A model generated the notes under the pieces. The model ran no database searches. It had not been told where the DNA came from and saw nothing but the letters and a program-made list of their open reading frames with translations. The position numbers and the translations under genes were made by a program. A stretch of 64,000 nucleotides of DNA from Paraflavitalea sp. CAU 1676 (GTDB lineage: Bacteria; Bacteroidota; Bacteroidia; Chitinophagales; Chitinophagaceae): the NCBI RefSeq assembly GCF_029223285.1, contig NZ_JARHUJ010000011.1, positions 248,001 through 312,000 of the forward strand. Direction: 5' to 3'. Shown here one piece after another: positions 34,867 to 43,026 of the stretch. Position 1 is the first letter of the stretch. Each line of letters begins with the position of its first letter.

Positions 34867-35838
34867 ATGATCCGCGAAAGAATTCTCGTTATTGGCGCTT
34901 CCGGGCAGATCGGTGTGGAACTCACGCTGGCCCTTCGTAAGATATATGGCAATGCAAATGTGATCGCATCGGACCTGCGGGAAGAAAATGACCTGCTGAA
35001 AGGAACCGGCCCCTATGTAAGTATCGATGTAATGAATAAGGAGATGCTGCATGTGCAGGTGATCCGTCAAAGCATCACCCAGATCTACCTGTTGGCGGCG
35101 ATCCTGTCGGCCACCGGCGAAAAGAATCCCAACCTGGCGTGGAATCTCAATATGCAGGGCTTGCTGAACGTATTGGACATTGCGCGTGAAGAAAAGATCT
35201 ATAAAGTGTATTGGCCCAGCAGCATTGCTGTATTTGGTCCCACTTCCCCCAAACAGAACTGCCCGCAGCAAACGATCATTGAGCCTGCTACCGTGTACGG
35301 TATCAGTAAGTATGCCGGCGAGTTCTGGTGTAACTATTATCACCAGCGCTTTGGCGTGGATGTGCGGAGTATCCGCTATCCTGGTTTGATCAGCTATAAA
35401 TCGGCTCCCGGTGGTGGCACTACCGATTATGCAGTGGAAATTTTCCATGAGGCGCTGGAAGAGAAGAAATACACAGCCTTCCTGAAAGAAGATACCTACC
35501 TGCCGATGATGTATATGCCCGATGCCATTCGCGGCACCATTGAGCTGATGGAAGCTCCGGCCGCCAGGATCAATATCCGTCATTCGTATAACCTGTCTGC
35601 GATGAGCTTCTCTCCAAAGGAGATCGGCGCCGAGATCAAGAAGCATATTCCAGATTTCAAGCTCGACTGTCAACCCGATTACCGCCAGGCAATTGCCGAC
35701 AGCTGGCCGGCGAGTATCGATGACTCCGTTGCTTCGAAAGACTGGGGTTGGAAACCTGAATATGACCTTGCCAAGATGACCAAGGATATGCTCGATAACC
35801 TGAAGATCGAACGTGGTGGTGTGGGTATAAAATCATAA
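34867..35838 (+). CDS. L-threonine 3-dehydrogenase, short-chain dehydrogenase type
   Basis: A 323-residue NAD-dependent epimerase/dehydratase-fold protein. The N-terminal dinucleotide loop is ILVIGASGQIGVELT, the catalytic tyrosine and lysine are in YGISKYAGE, and the phrases VYWPSSIAVFGPTSP and RYPGLISYKSAPGGGTTDYAV are characteristic of the SDR-type threonine 3-dehydrogenase known from psychrophilic Bacteroidota and from animals. It oxidises threonine to 2-amino-3-ketobutyrate, which a separate lyase turns into glycine and acetyl-CoA; that lyase gene is not in the window. Some relatives are annotated merely as UDP-sugar epimerases. A perfect 17-base-stem terminator follows. Confidence 0.88.
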   Translation: MIRERILVIGASGQIGVELTLALRKIYGNANVIASDLREENDLLKGTGPYVSIDVMNKEMLHVQVIRQSITQIYLLAAILSATGEKNPNLAWNLNMQGLLNVLDIAREEKIYKVYWPSSIAVFGPTSPKQNCPQQTIIEPATVYGISKYAGEFWCNYYHQRFGVDVRSIRYPGLISYKSAPGGGTTDYAVEIFHEALEEKKYTAFLKEDTYLPMMYMPDAIRGTIELMEAPAARINIRHSYNLSAMSFSPKEIGAEIKKHIPDFKLDCQPDYRQAIADSWPASIDDSVASKDWGWKPEYDLAKMTKDMLDNLKIERGGVGIKS

Positions 35839-35860
35839 GAGCAACACTGCTCTTCAATAA

Positions 35861-35900
35861 AAGTAAAAGGGTTAAAGCAGAAACTTTAACCCTTTTACTT
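35861..35900. terminator. Strong bidirectional terminator
   Basis: Perfect 17-base arms (AAGTAAAAGGGTTAAAG and its complement) with a six-base loop between convergent genes; T-rich exits on both strands. Confidence 0.92.
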
Positions 35901-35928
35901 TTTATTTATTTGAATTTGGCTGTAGCGC

Positions 35929-36681
35929 TTAGAGCGGTCTGATCCAGATATTCCGGTAGCTGACAGGATTGCCATGGTCTTGCAGTATGATCGATTCCTT
36001 ATCGCCATGTTTTTCGTAATTGGCAATACCCACGTATTGGGTGGCGCCCCAGATGGTTGCATTATTTTGCACCAGCACGCCATTGTGTATGACAGTAATA
36101 CGGGCCTGTGATTTCACGTTGCCATCAGGATAGAATACAGGTGCAGTGAAGATCACGTCATAGGTTTGCCATTCGCCGGGTCCGCGGCTGGCGTTTACCA
36201 TGGGTGGCAGTTGCTTGTAGATGCTTGCTGCCTGTCCGTTCGAATAAGTTCTGTTGTTGTACGAATCGAGTACCTGCAACTCATATTTACCCATGAGGAA
36301 TATGCCGCTGTTGCCACGACCCTGCCCATCTCCTTTCACTACATCGGGTGTTCTCCATTCAATGTGCAGCTGGCAATCGCCGAAGCCCTGTTTGGTATGA
36401 ATTTCGCCGGAGCCGCCGGTTACTGTCATGGCTCCGTTCTCCACTTTCCATTTGATAGCGCCGCCGCCTTTCGCTTCCCAGGCGCTGGCATCGGCGCCAT
36501 TGAACAATACGATGGCATCAGCCGGTGCGTCGGCAGCTGATTTGCCTGGCGCCACTACTTTTACTTCGGGTTCCCAGTATTCTGATAATTTGGGATCACC
36601 GCCAGTTCTGTTCACTTTTTGGGCCTGTGCCAATGCGGCCACAGATACGAGGCAGGCAGTCAGCAATAATCGTTGGGTCAT
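35929..36681 (-). CDS. DUF1080 (3-keto-disaccharide hydrolase-like) secreted protein
   Basis: A 250-residue exported protein: signal peptide MTQRLLLTACLVSVAALAQA, then a concanavalin-like beta-jelly-roll of the DUF1080/3-keto-disaccharide hydrolase family (VLFNGADASAWEAKGGG, IHTKQGFGDCQLHIEWRTP, GQGRGNSGIFLMGKYELQVL, YRNIWIRPL at the end). Characterised members cleave 3-keto-glucosides; for this one the substrate is unknown. It stands alone, convergent with threonine dehydrogenase, without the oxidoreductase partners usually linked to 3-keto-sugar pathways. Confidence 0.88.
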   Translation of the reverse strand: MTQRLLLTACLVSVAALAQAQKVNRTGGDPKLSEYWEPEVKVVAPGKSAADAPADAIVLFNGADASAWEAKGGGAIKWKVENGAMTVTGGSGEIHTKQGFGDCQLHIEWRTPDVVKGDGQGRGNSGIFLMGKYELQVLDSYNNRTYSNGQAASIYKQLPPMVNASRGPGEWQTYDVIFTAPVFYPDGNVKSQARITVIHNGVLVQNNATIWGATQYVGIANYEKHGDKESIILQDHGNPVSYRNIWIRPL

Positions 36682-36786
36682 GGTACAAATATTTTTAGGA
36701 ATAGGGGATCAAGATAGGGAAATGTAGCGAATCAACAATCGTTGGCGGGAGCAATGGCATACGGTTAACAAAATACCGCACTACAT

Positions 36787-37059
36787 CTACCGTACTATGG
36801 TAAACCCCAGAAAAGCCAATGGTTCAATGGTTGTCACTTCTACACTGCTAACTATTGCCCGGTCAGGGCCCTGTCTGCACCAGGCTATCAGCTGGTTGAC
36901 GAGTTGTGCCGGCCCCGAGGCATGGATCAGCACGCTGCCATCGGGCTGGTTTTTTACGGTACCGGTGAGCCCCAGTTCCAGGGCCTTTTCCCGCGTACTT
37001 TGCCGGTAATAGACACCCTGAACTTTGCCGGATACCAGGATGGTGACAGTTTGTAACAT
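36787..37059 (-). CDS. acyP: Acylphosphatase
   Basis: A 90-residue acylphosphatase from the ATG at 37059 (MLQTVTILVSGKVQGVYYRQ). The catalytic Arg is in GKVQGVYYRQ and the catalytic Asn in GLTGTVKNQPDGSV. It hydrolyses carboxyl-phosphate bonds such as acetyl phosphate or 1,3-bisphosphoglycerate; its cellular role is usually minor. An ATG at 37116 in the same frame overlaps the stop of the upstream gene as ATGA, which could mean coupled translation, but the family starts near residue 20 of that form. Confidence 0.9.
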   Translation of the reverse strand: MLQTVTILVSGKVQGVYYRQSTREKALELGLTGTVKNQPDGSVLIHASGPAQLVNQLIAWCRQGPDRAIVSSVEVTTIEPLAFLGFTIVR

Positions 37060-37112
37060 GCCGGCAAGATACGAAATGCCAGGAGGCCGGGGGCTTACGG
37101 CGATGTACCTGA

Positions 37113-37547
37113 TCACTGTATCAATCCATGCTCCCGCATTACCTTGTCTTCATCGCCTGTGATGTAGGCAAATACCTTCCATTCATCATCGCGGGTTTGC
37201 AGGAAATAGATGACATCGAACTCAATGGCAAGGTCGGTATTGTCCTTGTTCTTATAAGCTGCTTTCCAATGCACTTTTACCATATAGTGCAGGTCGTCGA
37301 GTTCTGTTACATCCTGCGACAAGATCTCCATCGAATAAGTTCCTATCTGGCGATAGAAATCCATCCCTTGTGGTATCTTCTTACGAAACTCCTGGTCGTT
37401 ACTGCCACCATGAATACCGGCAGGGCTGGCTTCAACAAAAAAAGGAGCAAAGGCGGCAGCGGTCCCTTCCACATCTGTTTCGCCCTTCAGTGCATCGTTG
37501 AAACGTTTTTCGTACGCGGCAAAAAATTCATAGATACTTGCTTCCAT
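37113..37547 (-). CDS. NTF2/SnoaL-like protein
   Basis: A 144-residue soluble protein with the alpha+beta cone pattern of nuclear-transport-factor-2-like proteins: an N-terminal helix (SIYEFFAAYEKRFNDALKG), a turn (AAFAPFFVEASPAGIHGG), and alternating strands (YMVKVHWKAAYKNKDN, IEFDVIYFLQTRDDEWKVFAYITGDE). The family has many small-molecule enzymes and binding proteins, and no catalytic residue can be assigned. It is upstream of acylphosphatase, overlapping its longer frame by four bases. Confidence 0.65.
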   Translation of the reverse strand: MEASIYEFFAAYEKRFNDALKGETDVEGTAAAFAPFFVEASPAGIHGGSNDQEFRKKIPQGMDFYRQIGTYSMEILSQDVTELDDLHYMVKVHWKAAYKNKDNTDLAIEFDVIYFLQTRDDEWKVFAYITGDEDKVMREHGLIQ

Positions 37548-37766
37548 AATAATCTTTTTGAACTTATGGATGAATGCTCAAATCCTTTGCCATGCACGGT
37601 ATCAATGCTTTAGTGGCGGGCCGGGCAATCTGGGGATGATTGGCAACAGTCAGTAATAATCATTTTGCAAAAGGTCTTCAGGCACAGCTACCGCTTCTGC
37701 CGTAGTGGACGCTAATAACGGTGGACTTCCCATCTTCGAATGGATTTGCCAGTTTGAAACGGTATG

Positions 37767-38486
37767 CTATGCAGGCAATACCTCCGACCATTGCAGCGGT
37801 TGCGGCAAGGCCGTTTTACTAAACTCGATGTGCACTACGCGCCGCCGGGCGTTGTTGGCGGTACGATTGGAGGCATGCAACAACAGTGGCCGCATGAACA
37901 TAATACCACCGCGCTGCACCTCGCAGGTAACTTCTGTTTCTATCGACCAATCGATGGTCTCGGGTCGGTAAATACCTTTTTTATGAGAGCCGGGTACTAC
38001 GCGGAGTGCGCCATTGTCTTTATTGGTATCATCGAGATGTATGCGAATGGTAAAGTTCTGTTGTAGTATTTCCAGCGGCGGTTGTACGGCAAATTGGTTT
38101 TGTTTCACCGTCCAGGGTCCAAAGCCGGCCACCTCAGCTTTGTCTGCTACCGATATGGTAAGGTCCTGATGCCAGGCAACAAACCAATTGGATTGCCCGG
38201 GCTTGTCGAAGTAGATCGACTTTACTGCGAAATAAACTTCACCAAATAGTGAGCGAATGACATTTGTGAGTTTCTCCGTAAAAATATAGGATCCTACAGC
38301 AGGCAGCTCTTTAAGAAATTGCCGGATGGCAAAGAGCTCGCTGGTTTTGCGGAATACGGGGCTCGAGTGGTCGGCCTGGTCGATGATGGCTATGATGGCT
38401 GCCACTTCGTCTTCGCTGAATATTTCATTGACCACAGCATAGCCATCCTGCTCAAATTGCTGAAGGGTTGGATAATATTGTTGCAT
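37767..38486 (-). CDS. Phytanoyl-CoA dioxygenase (PhyH) family protein
   Basis: A 239-residue Fe(II)/2-oxoglutarate-dependent oxygenase of the PhyH type. The metal-binding His and Asp are in WHQDLT (His106, Asp108), the distal His is in LLLHASNRT (about residue 204), and the following RRR holds the 2-oxoglutarate-binding Arg; RVVPGSHKKG is another family mark. Members hydroxylate lipids, amino acids or antibiotics; the substrate here is unknown. Its ATG overlaps the stop of the upstream membrane-protein gene in a TAATG arrangement, so the two are co-translated. Confidence 0.9.
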   Translation of the reverse strand: MQQYYPTLQQFEQDGYAVVNEIFSEDEVAAIIAIIDQADHSSPVFRKTSELFAIRQFLKELPAVGSYIFTEKLTNVIRSLFGEVYFAVKSIYFDKPGQSNWFVAWHQDLTISVADKAEVAGFGPWTVKQNQFAVQPPLEILQQNFTIRIHLDDTNKDNGALRVVPGSHKKGIYRPETIDWSIETEVTCEVQRGGIMFMRPLLLHASNRTANNARRRVVHIEFSKTALPQPLQWSEVLPA

Positions 38487-38881
38487 TATTTTCTGGTCTC
38501 CTTGTGGCTTTTCGCGTCTTTATAGTCCAAATATATCTCTGTCAGCACATCAAAATTGAGAATTGCATACACAATCAGGATCATCAATCCGAAGAATTGA
38601 AAGGACGGCAAAATCACTTTCCCAATGGACACCCACGTAGTTTCTATTCCAGGAGTTAATGGCAGCAGATTTATAGTGGCGAGGAGCAGGAATACTCCTG
38701 TAAGCACAGTAGCCCATTTAAGACGGGTGAAAAAAAGGTACACCAGCGGCGCAAAAAGTAACAGTGTCAGATAGTGTTGGAAAACGGGTTGATAGTCAGT
38801 TGACAAGAATATGACCCAGGAAAAAATGACAAATCCGCCAATTAGCAGCAATGGAATAAGTGTTCGGATCCTGGTGTTCAT
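38486..38881 (-). CDS. Four-helix membrane protein of unknown function
   Basis: A 131-residue protein with four predicted transmembrane helices (TLIPLLLIGGFVIFSWVIFL, YLTLLLFAPLVYLFF, WATVLTGVFLLLATINLLPL, FFGLMILIVYAILNF) and a basic C-terminus. I do not recognise a family. It sits directly before the PhyH gene, sharing one base, which suggests a joint function. Confidence 0.7.
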   Translation of the reverse strand: MNTRIRTLIPLLLIGGFVIFSWVIFLSTDYQPVFQHYLTLLLFAPLVYLFFTRLKWATVLTGVFLLLATINLLPLTPGIETTWVSIGKVILPSFQFFGLMILIVYAILNFDVLTEIYLDYKDAKSHKETRK

Positions 38882-38921
38882 AATCAGACTAGGGTATTTG
38901 TGCCCGTTAAGCTAATAAAAA

Positions 38922-38948
38922 AAAGCGTTCCACCGGGCGGAACGCTTT
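38922..38948 (-). terminator. Terminator after isocitrate dehydrogenase
   Basis: Arms AAAGCGTTCC and GGAACGCTTT with a seven-base loop, followed on the minus strand by eight Ts. Confidence 0.92.
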
Positions 38949-38971
38949 CAAAAGTATTCAATAAGGATCAA

Positions 38972-40207
38972 TTACAATCCAGCTTTCTTTTTCAGGTTCT
39001 GGTCGATGGCTTCCAGGAACTCTTCGGTGTACAGGAAATGTTCTCCGTGTTTCACCTTGTTGCCATGAACGCAAACAGCCAGGTCTTTAGTCATCTTACC
39101 GCTTTCTACGGTTTCGATACAAACGGCTTCGATAGCGTTACAGAAGTCGATCAACTCCTGGTTGCCGTCGAGCTTGCCGCGGAATGCCAGACCCCTTGTC
39201 CACGCGAAAATAGACGCGATGGGATTGGTGCTGGTAGGCTTGCCGGCCTGGTGGTCGCGGTAGTGGCGGGTTACGGTACCGTGGGCAGCTTCCGCTTCCA
39301 TCGTTTTGCCGTCGGGGGTAACGAGTACAGAGGTCATGAGACCCAGTGATCCAAAGCCTTGTGCTACAGTATCGCTCTGTACGTCGCCGTCATAGTTCTT
39401 ACAGGCCCATACGAAGTTCCCGTTCCATTTGAGGGCAGAAGCCACCATGTCGTCGATAAGGCGGTGCTCATAAACGATACCCGCTGCCTCGAACTGGGCT
39501 TTAAACTCGTTTTGGTAGATGTCTTCGAAGATATCCTTGAATCGGCCATCGTACTTTTTGAGGATGGTGTTCTTGGTGCTGAGGTAGAGGGGCCATTTTT
39601 TGGCCAGGGCCATGTTAAAGCAGCTGCGGGCAAAGCCGATGATGCTTTCGTCGGTATTGTACATGGTCATAGCCACGCCATCGCCCTTGAAATTGAACAC
39701 TTCAAAGGTCTGGGGCTCACCACCGCCTTCGGGGGTAAAGGTCATAGTTAATTTACCCTTACCTTTGATAACGGTATCTGTCGCGCGATATTGGTCGCCA
39801 AAGGCGTGACGGCCTACAATGATGGGGGCTGTCCAGTTGGTAACCAGGCGGGGGATATTATTGATAACGATCGGCTCGCGGAATACGGTTCCGTCCAGGA
39901 TGTTACGGATGGTACCGTTGGGGCTCTTCCACATTTGCTTCAGGCTAAATTCTTTTACCCGGGCTTCATCGGGTGTAATCGTAGCGCACTTGATACCTAC
40001 TCCGTACTGTTTGATGGCATTGGCGGCATCGATGGTCACCTGATCGTTGGTTGCATCGCGGTGCTCAACACCCAGGTCATAGTACTTAATATCAACATCT
40101 ATGTAGGGCAGGATCAGTTTATCTTTAATGAATTTCCAGATGATGCGGGTCATCTCGTCACCATCCAGTTCTACAACAGGATTCGCTACTTTAATTTTTT
40201 TTGGCAT
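38972..40207 (-). CDS. icd: NADP-dependent isocitrate dehydrogenase (eukaryote-like, homodimeric type)
   Basis: A 411-residue isocitrate dehydrogenase of the type II, eukaryote-like branch: [111 protein letters not shown]. It converts isocitrate to 2-oxoglutarate and makes NADPH. A complete promoter lies upstream and a clean terminator downstream, so it is a single-gene unit. It is divergent from a pair of Crp/Fnr-type regulators. Confidence 0.96.
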   Translation of the reverse strand: MPKKIKVANPVVELDGDEMTRIIWKFIKDKLILPYIDVDIKYYDLGVEHRDATNDQVTIDAANAIKQYGVGIKCATITPDEARVKEFSLKQMWKSPNGTIRNILDGTVFREPIVINNIPRLVTNWTAPIIVGRHAFGDQYRATDTVIKGKGKLTMTFTPEGGGEPQTFEVFNFKGDGVAMTMYNTDESIIGFARSCFNMALAKKWPLYLSTKNTILKKYDGRFKDIFEDIYQNEFKAQFEAAGIVYEHRLIDDMVASALKWNGNFVWACKNYDGDVQSDTVAQGFGSLGLMTSVLVTPDGKTMEAEAAHGTVTRHYRDHQAGKPTSTNPIASIFAWTRGLAFRGKLDGNQELIDFCNAIEAVCIETVESGKMTKDLAVCVHGNKVKHGEHFLYTEEFLEAIDQNLKKKAGL

Positions 40208-40238
40208 TTGCTGAAATTTTAAGCTATGTTAAGGTTTG

Positions 40239-40269
40239 CAAACCTACAGTAAATGCAGAAAATACACAA
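40239..40269 (-). promoter_or_regulatory. Promoter of icd
   Basis: Minus strand TTG (40269-40267), 20-base spacer, TAGGTTTG (40246-40239); predicts a leader of about 25-30 bases. Confidence 0.65.
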
Positions 40270-40419
40270 AGTGCATTTAGTGCCGGGAAGCAGGGCAGGA
40301 AGGTACAGGAGAGTTGGTAATTTTGGGTCATTACGTAATTACACGTATTTTTCGAAGGAAATGGCTACCCGATCCCCCGTGCGGTGTATATATAGTTTGA
40401 TAACCTTTAACTTGCGCGT

Positions 40420-41019
40420 ATGCTGAATATGTTACAAAAGTATATCGGCCGTTTCATGACCCTTTCACCGGATGAGTTGGCAGCCCTTACCAAGGTAATG
40501 GAAGTACGTTCTTACGACAAAAAGGTGCGCCTCATCGAACCCGGACAAACCGAAGACTACCTGCATTTCATCAACAAAGGTTTACTACGCAAATTTTTTT
40601 ATAAAGGAGGCCAGGAAGTAATTACCCAACTGGCCCGGGAAGGCGAACTCATTTGCTCTTCTGTGTCATTTTTTACTACGATGCCCTCGACTTATGTCGT
40701 GGAAACTATTGAACCTTCCATCCTCCTATCCCTGCACAAAAACGAAATGGAAAGGCTTTACCAGCAGTATCCAAGAATGGAAACGCTGGGGCGACTGCTC
40801 ATCACCGATCTCTTCCTGCAAAAAGAATATTGGGAGCTTGACAGGATCCGTTACGATACCAAAGAGCGGTTCGTGCGGTTTGTATTGGAAAATACCGATC
40901 TCTTCCGCCGGGTGCCGCAAAAATATCTGGCTTCCTATCTTAACATTAAACCTGAAACATTTAGCCGTTTAAAGCATTATTTGTCTAAAAGGATTGCAGA
41001 GACGTCTGCAGCGAACTAA
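40420..41019 (+). CDS. Crp/Fnr family regulator, first of a tandem pair
   Basis: A 199-residue cyclic-nucleotide-binding-domain protein of the Crp/Fnr family. The N-terminal beta-roll spans roughly residues 10-125 (VRLIEPGQTEDYLHFINKGLLRKFF) and the C-terminal winged helix is represented by RRVPQKYLASYLNIKPETFSRLKHYL. The residues that bind cAMP in E. coli Crp are not conserved, and no Fe-S cysteines of the FNR type are seen, so the ligand is unknown. It is nine bases before a paralogue and divergent from icd. Confidence 0.88.
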   Translation: MLNMLQKYIGRFMTLSPDELAALTKVMEVRSYDKKVRLIEPGQTEDYLHFINKGLLRKFFYKGGQEVITQLAREGELICSSVSFFTTMPSTYVVETIEPSILLSLHKNEMERLYQQYPRMETLGRLLITDLFLQKEYWELDRIRYDTKERFVRFVLENTDLFRRVPQKYLASYLNIKPETFSRLKHYLSKRIAETSAAN

Positions 41020-41028
41020 CCCCACGGA

Positions 41029-41634
41029 ATGAGAGAGAGAAAGTTGGATATTAAAAGCTATCTGGAACACGTTTTTGTTTATCTCCAGCGCTTCATGGAA
41101 CTAAGCCGCCATGATTTTGACCTGTTATCGCCCTACCTGGAACTTTGCGCCTACGATAAAAAAACGGTGATCCTTCATCAGGGCGAGGTGGATGACTCCC
41201 TCAGCATCGTTATGAAAGGCATGGTCAGGAAATATATCACCACCAAAAAGGGAGAATGTACCCTGCAGCTGGCCACCGAAGGGCATATCGTACAATCCGA
41301 AATATCTTTTCATACCCGCACCCCATCGGACCTGATACTCGAAACCCTGGAACCAACTGTGCTCATCTCCCTTCGCTACGATAACATGCAGGAAGCCCTT
41401 CAAAAATCGATAGCCCTCGAAAGGCTCGGCAGAGCGATGGTAACGCAAATGTTCATGAAAAAGGATATCCGCTATTACGAGCAATTGCAGATGACCACCC
41501 GCGAGCGCTTCCTTGCTTACGTCACCAACCACCCACATATGCTTCAGCGGGTGCCGCAAAAGATACTGGCCTCTTACCTGAATATCAAACCGGAAACCTT
41601 TAGCAGGCTGAAACACCTGTTACGGAAGAAGTAG
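41029..41634 (+). CDS. Crp/Fnr family regulator, second of a tandem pair
   Basis: A 201-residue paralogue of the preceding gene, with the same ending (RVPQKILASYLNIKPETFSRLKHLL). The recognition helix ASYLNIKPETFSRLKH is identical in the two, so both may bind the same operator, while the sensor halves differ (TVILHQGEVDDSLSIVMKGMVRKYI). This points to a recent duplication with divergent ligands or a heterodimer. It is in an operon with the first. Confidence 0.88.
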   Translation: MRERKLDIKSYLEHVFVYLQRFMELSRHDFDLLSPYLELCAYDKKTVILHQGEVDDSLSIVMKGMVRKYITTKKGECTLQLATEGHIVQSEISFHTRTPSDLILETLEPTVLISLRYDNMQEALQKSIALERLGRAMVTQMFMKKDIRYYEQLQMTTRERFLAYVTNHPHMLQRVPQKILASYLNIKPETFSRLKHLLRKK

Positions 41635-41635
41635 T

Positions 41636-42853
41636 CTACAAACCAATCACTTTTACATCGGGAGGGATCACCCAATCCTTTTCAACCCGGCCAATGCCCG
41701 CTGTATCGGGCAATTGCTGATGGATGAAATAGCGGTATTGCGTGCGGTACCAGGTACCCGGATTGATGGTGAAGCCACCATCTACCATTGGCGAGTAAAC
41801 CCAATACGGCATGGTAGGATGCACTCTTATCGGCTGGGGGTAGCGGAAATTAACCGGATGATCGAACACCGTAGCGCCTGCTGCCTGGCCATTCACCCGT
41901 CCCGACGCATCGACCCAGCGGGCATGGGTATGATTGGCGGCGGAGTCACGGATACCCTCGCTCGTCAACACCTGCCAGTAGTTTTGAAAATTCTTTTTGT
42001 CGTGGTCATTCCAATATTTGCTCCCCCTGAATGCCATGCCCCCATAATGATATTTCTCGAGGAACAAGGTATCGGTGGTTACATTGCGTTCTTCCGAAAT
42101 AAGGTCGAATAAGTAATAATCGCTGAAGGGATACACCCTGATGATCCACATCTCCCTCAACACTTCGCCATGCAACAGGCTTTTATGCCGCAGCTTTACC
42201 CGCAGCTCGGTCACTACAGGGCCTTCGCGCACCCTGTCTACCTCGATGTGCTCTACGGTACCTTTCTTTGAATGCTGGTTCCAGAAGTCGACAATCTCGT
42301 GCCGGAAAGTAGTTTTGGTCCACGCATTGAAGATCGCATGCTGATGGGTATGGCCGGCAGGGAAATCATCGGTGAGTACCTGGCCACCAGGGCTATATAA
42401 GGGATGAATGAACCCACTACGGCGATAATAAGCCGGACTATCTGCCGGCGGCATTGCCTCTGTAGTATGATAAAAGAAAAGTGGCTTGTTCTTTACGTTC
42501 ACCTGCAGGCCGTTTTTCTCTTTAACAATGGTGACTGGATGTTTAACGCCGTTGCCATTAGCTAACCTCGTGACCGTATAATTGTGCCAGGAGCCAGGCT
42601 CCATACTATCGGGAAGAATGAACACGAGTGTTACACTGTCGAGCAATTGAGCGGACGCCGCTTTGCCTGTTTTCGTATTCTTCAATTGATACACCGTTCC
42701 AACAGGAAGCGGTTTCGGGAGGTTGACTTGTACAGGTGTATTGTAACGGGAATACTTCCCTGCCTTCACTTCAATCGTGAAGGGGATTGTTTGAGCCGTT
42801 ATCCATTGGCAGGTAGCCAGGAACAGTAAGCACAGCGAGCCGATGCCTTTCAT
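41636..42853 (-). CDS. PmoA-like (DUF6807) secreted protein
   Basis: A 405-residue exported protein from the ATG at 42853 (MKGIGSLCLLFLATCQWITAQ); the upstream frame to 42967 has no signal character. It belongs to the family labelled methane oxygenase PmoA in Pfam (PF14100) but found mainly in saprophytic Bacteroidota and Planctomycetota. Conserved-looking phrases: PLYSPGGQVLTDDFPAGHTHQHAIFNAWTKTTF and VFDHPVNFRYPQPIRVHPTMPYWVYSPM. Activity is unknown; gene neighbourhoods in other genomes suggest sugar-related degradation. It is convergent with the Crp/Fnr pair with one base between stops. Confidence 0.8.
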   Translation of the reverse strand: MKGIGSLCLLFLATCQWITAQTIPFTIEVKAGKYSRYNTPVQVNLPKPLPVGTVYQLKNTKTGKAASAQLLDSVTLVFILPDSMEPGSWHNYTVTRLANGNGVKHPVTIVKEKNGLQVNVKNKPLFFYHTTEAMPPADSPAYYRRSGFIHPLYSPGGQVLTDDFPAGHTHQHAIFNAWTKTTFRHEIVDFWNQHSKKGTVEHIEVDRVREGPVVTELRVKLRHKSLLHGEVLREMWIIRVYPFSDYYLFDLISEERNVTTDTLFLEKYHYGGMAFRGSKYWNDHDKKNFQNYWQVLTSEGIRDSAANHTHARWVDASGRVNGQAAGATVFDHPVNFRYPQPIRVHPTMPYWVYSPMVDGGFTINPGTWYRTQYRYFIHQQLPDTAGIGRVEKDWVIPPDVKVIGL

Positions 42854-42959
42854 CCGAATAGCTTTTAGTTGTCGTTTAGCTGCAGGTGCACGGATCGATG
42901 GCGGCGGCATTAAAAGCCGGGCTTTGACTGTACACGGGTGCGCTATAAATGTACAGAAA

Positions 42960-43002
42960 AATGCCACAGTTAACTCCCGCAGGGATGTTAAACTGTGGCA
43001 TT
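42960..43002 (-). terminator. Terminator after the TPP-controlled TonB receptor
   Basis: Arms AATGCCACAGTT and AACTGTGGCATT around a 19-base loop, followed on the minus strand by TTTTT, 25 bases after the receptor stop. Confidence 0.85.
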
Positions 43003-43026
43003 CGATTAATTAGCTATATGAGCTAT

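Noticed and set aside
37060-37116. Longer acylphosphatase start overlapping the upstream stop as ATGA
   Set aside because: The family begins right at the later ATG; the extension is Pro-rich and unlike the family. Coupling remains possible but is not needed.
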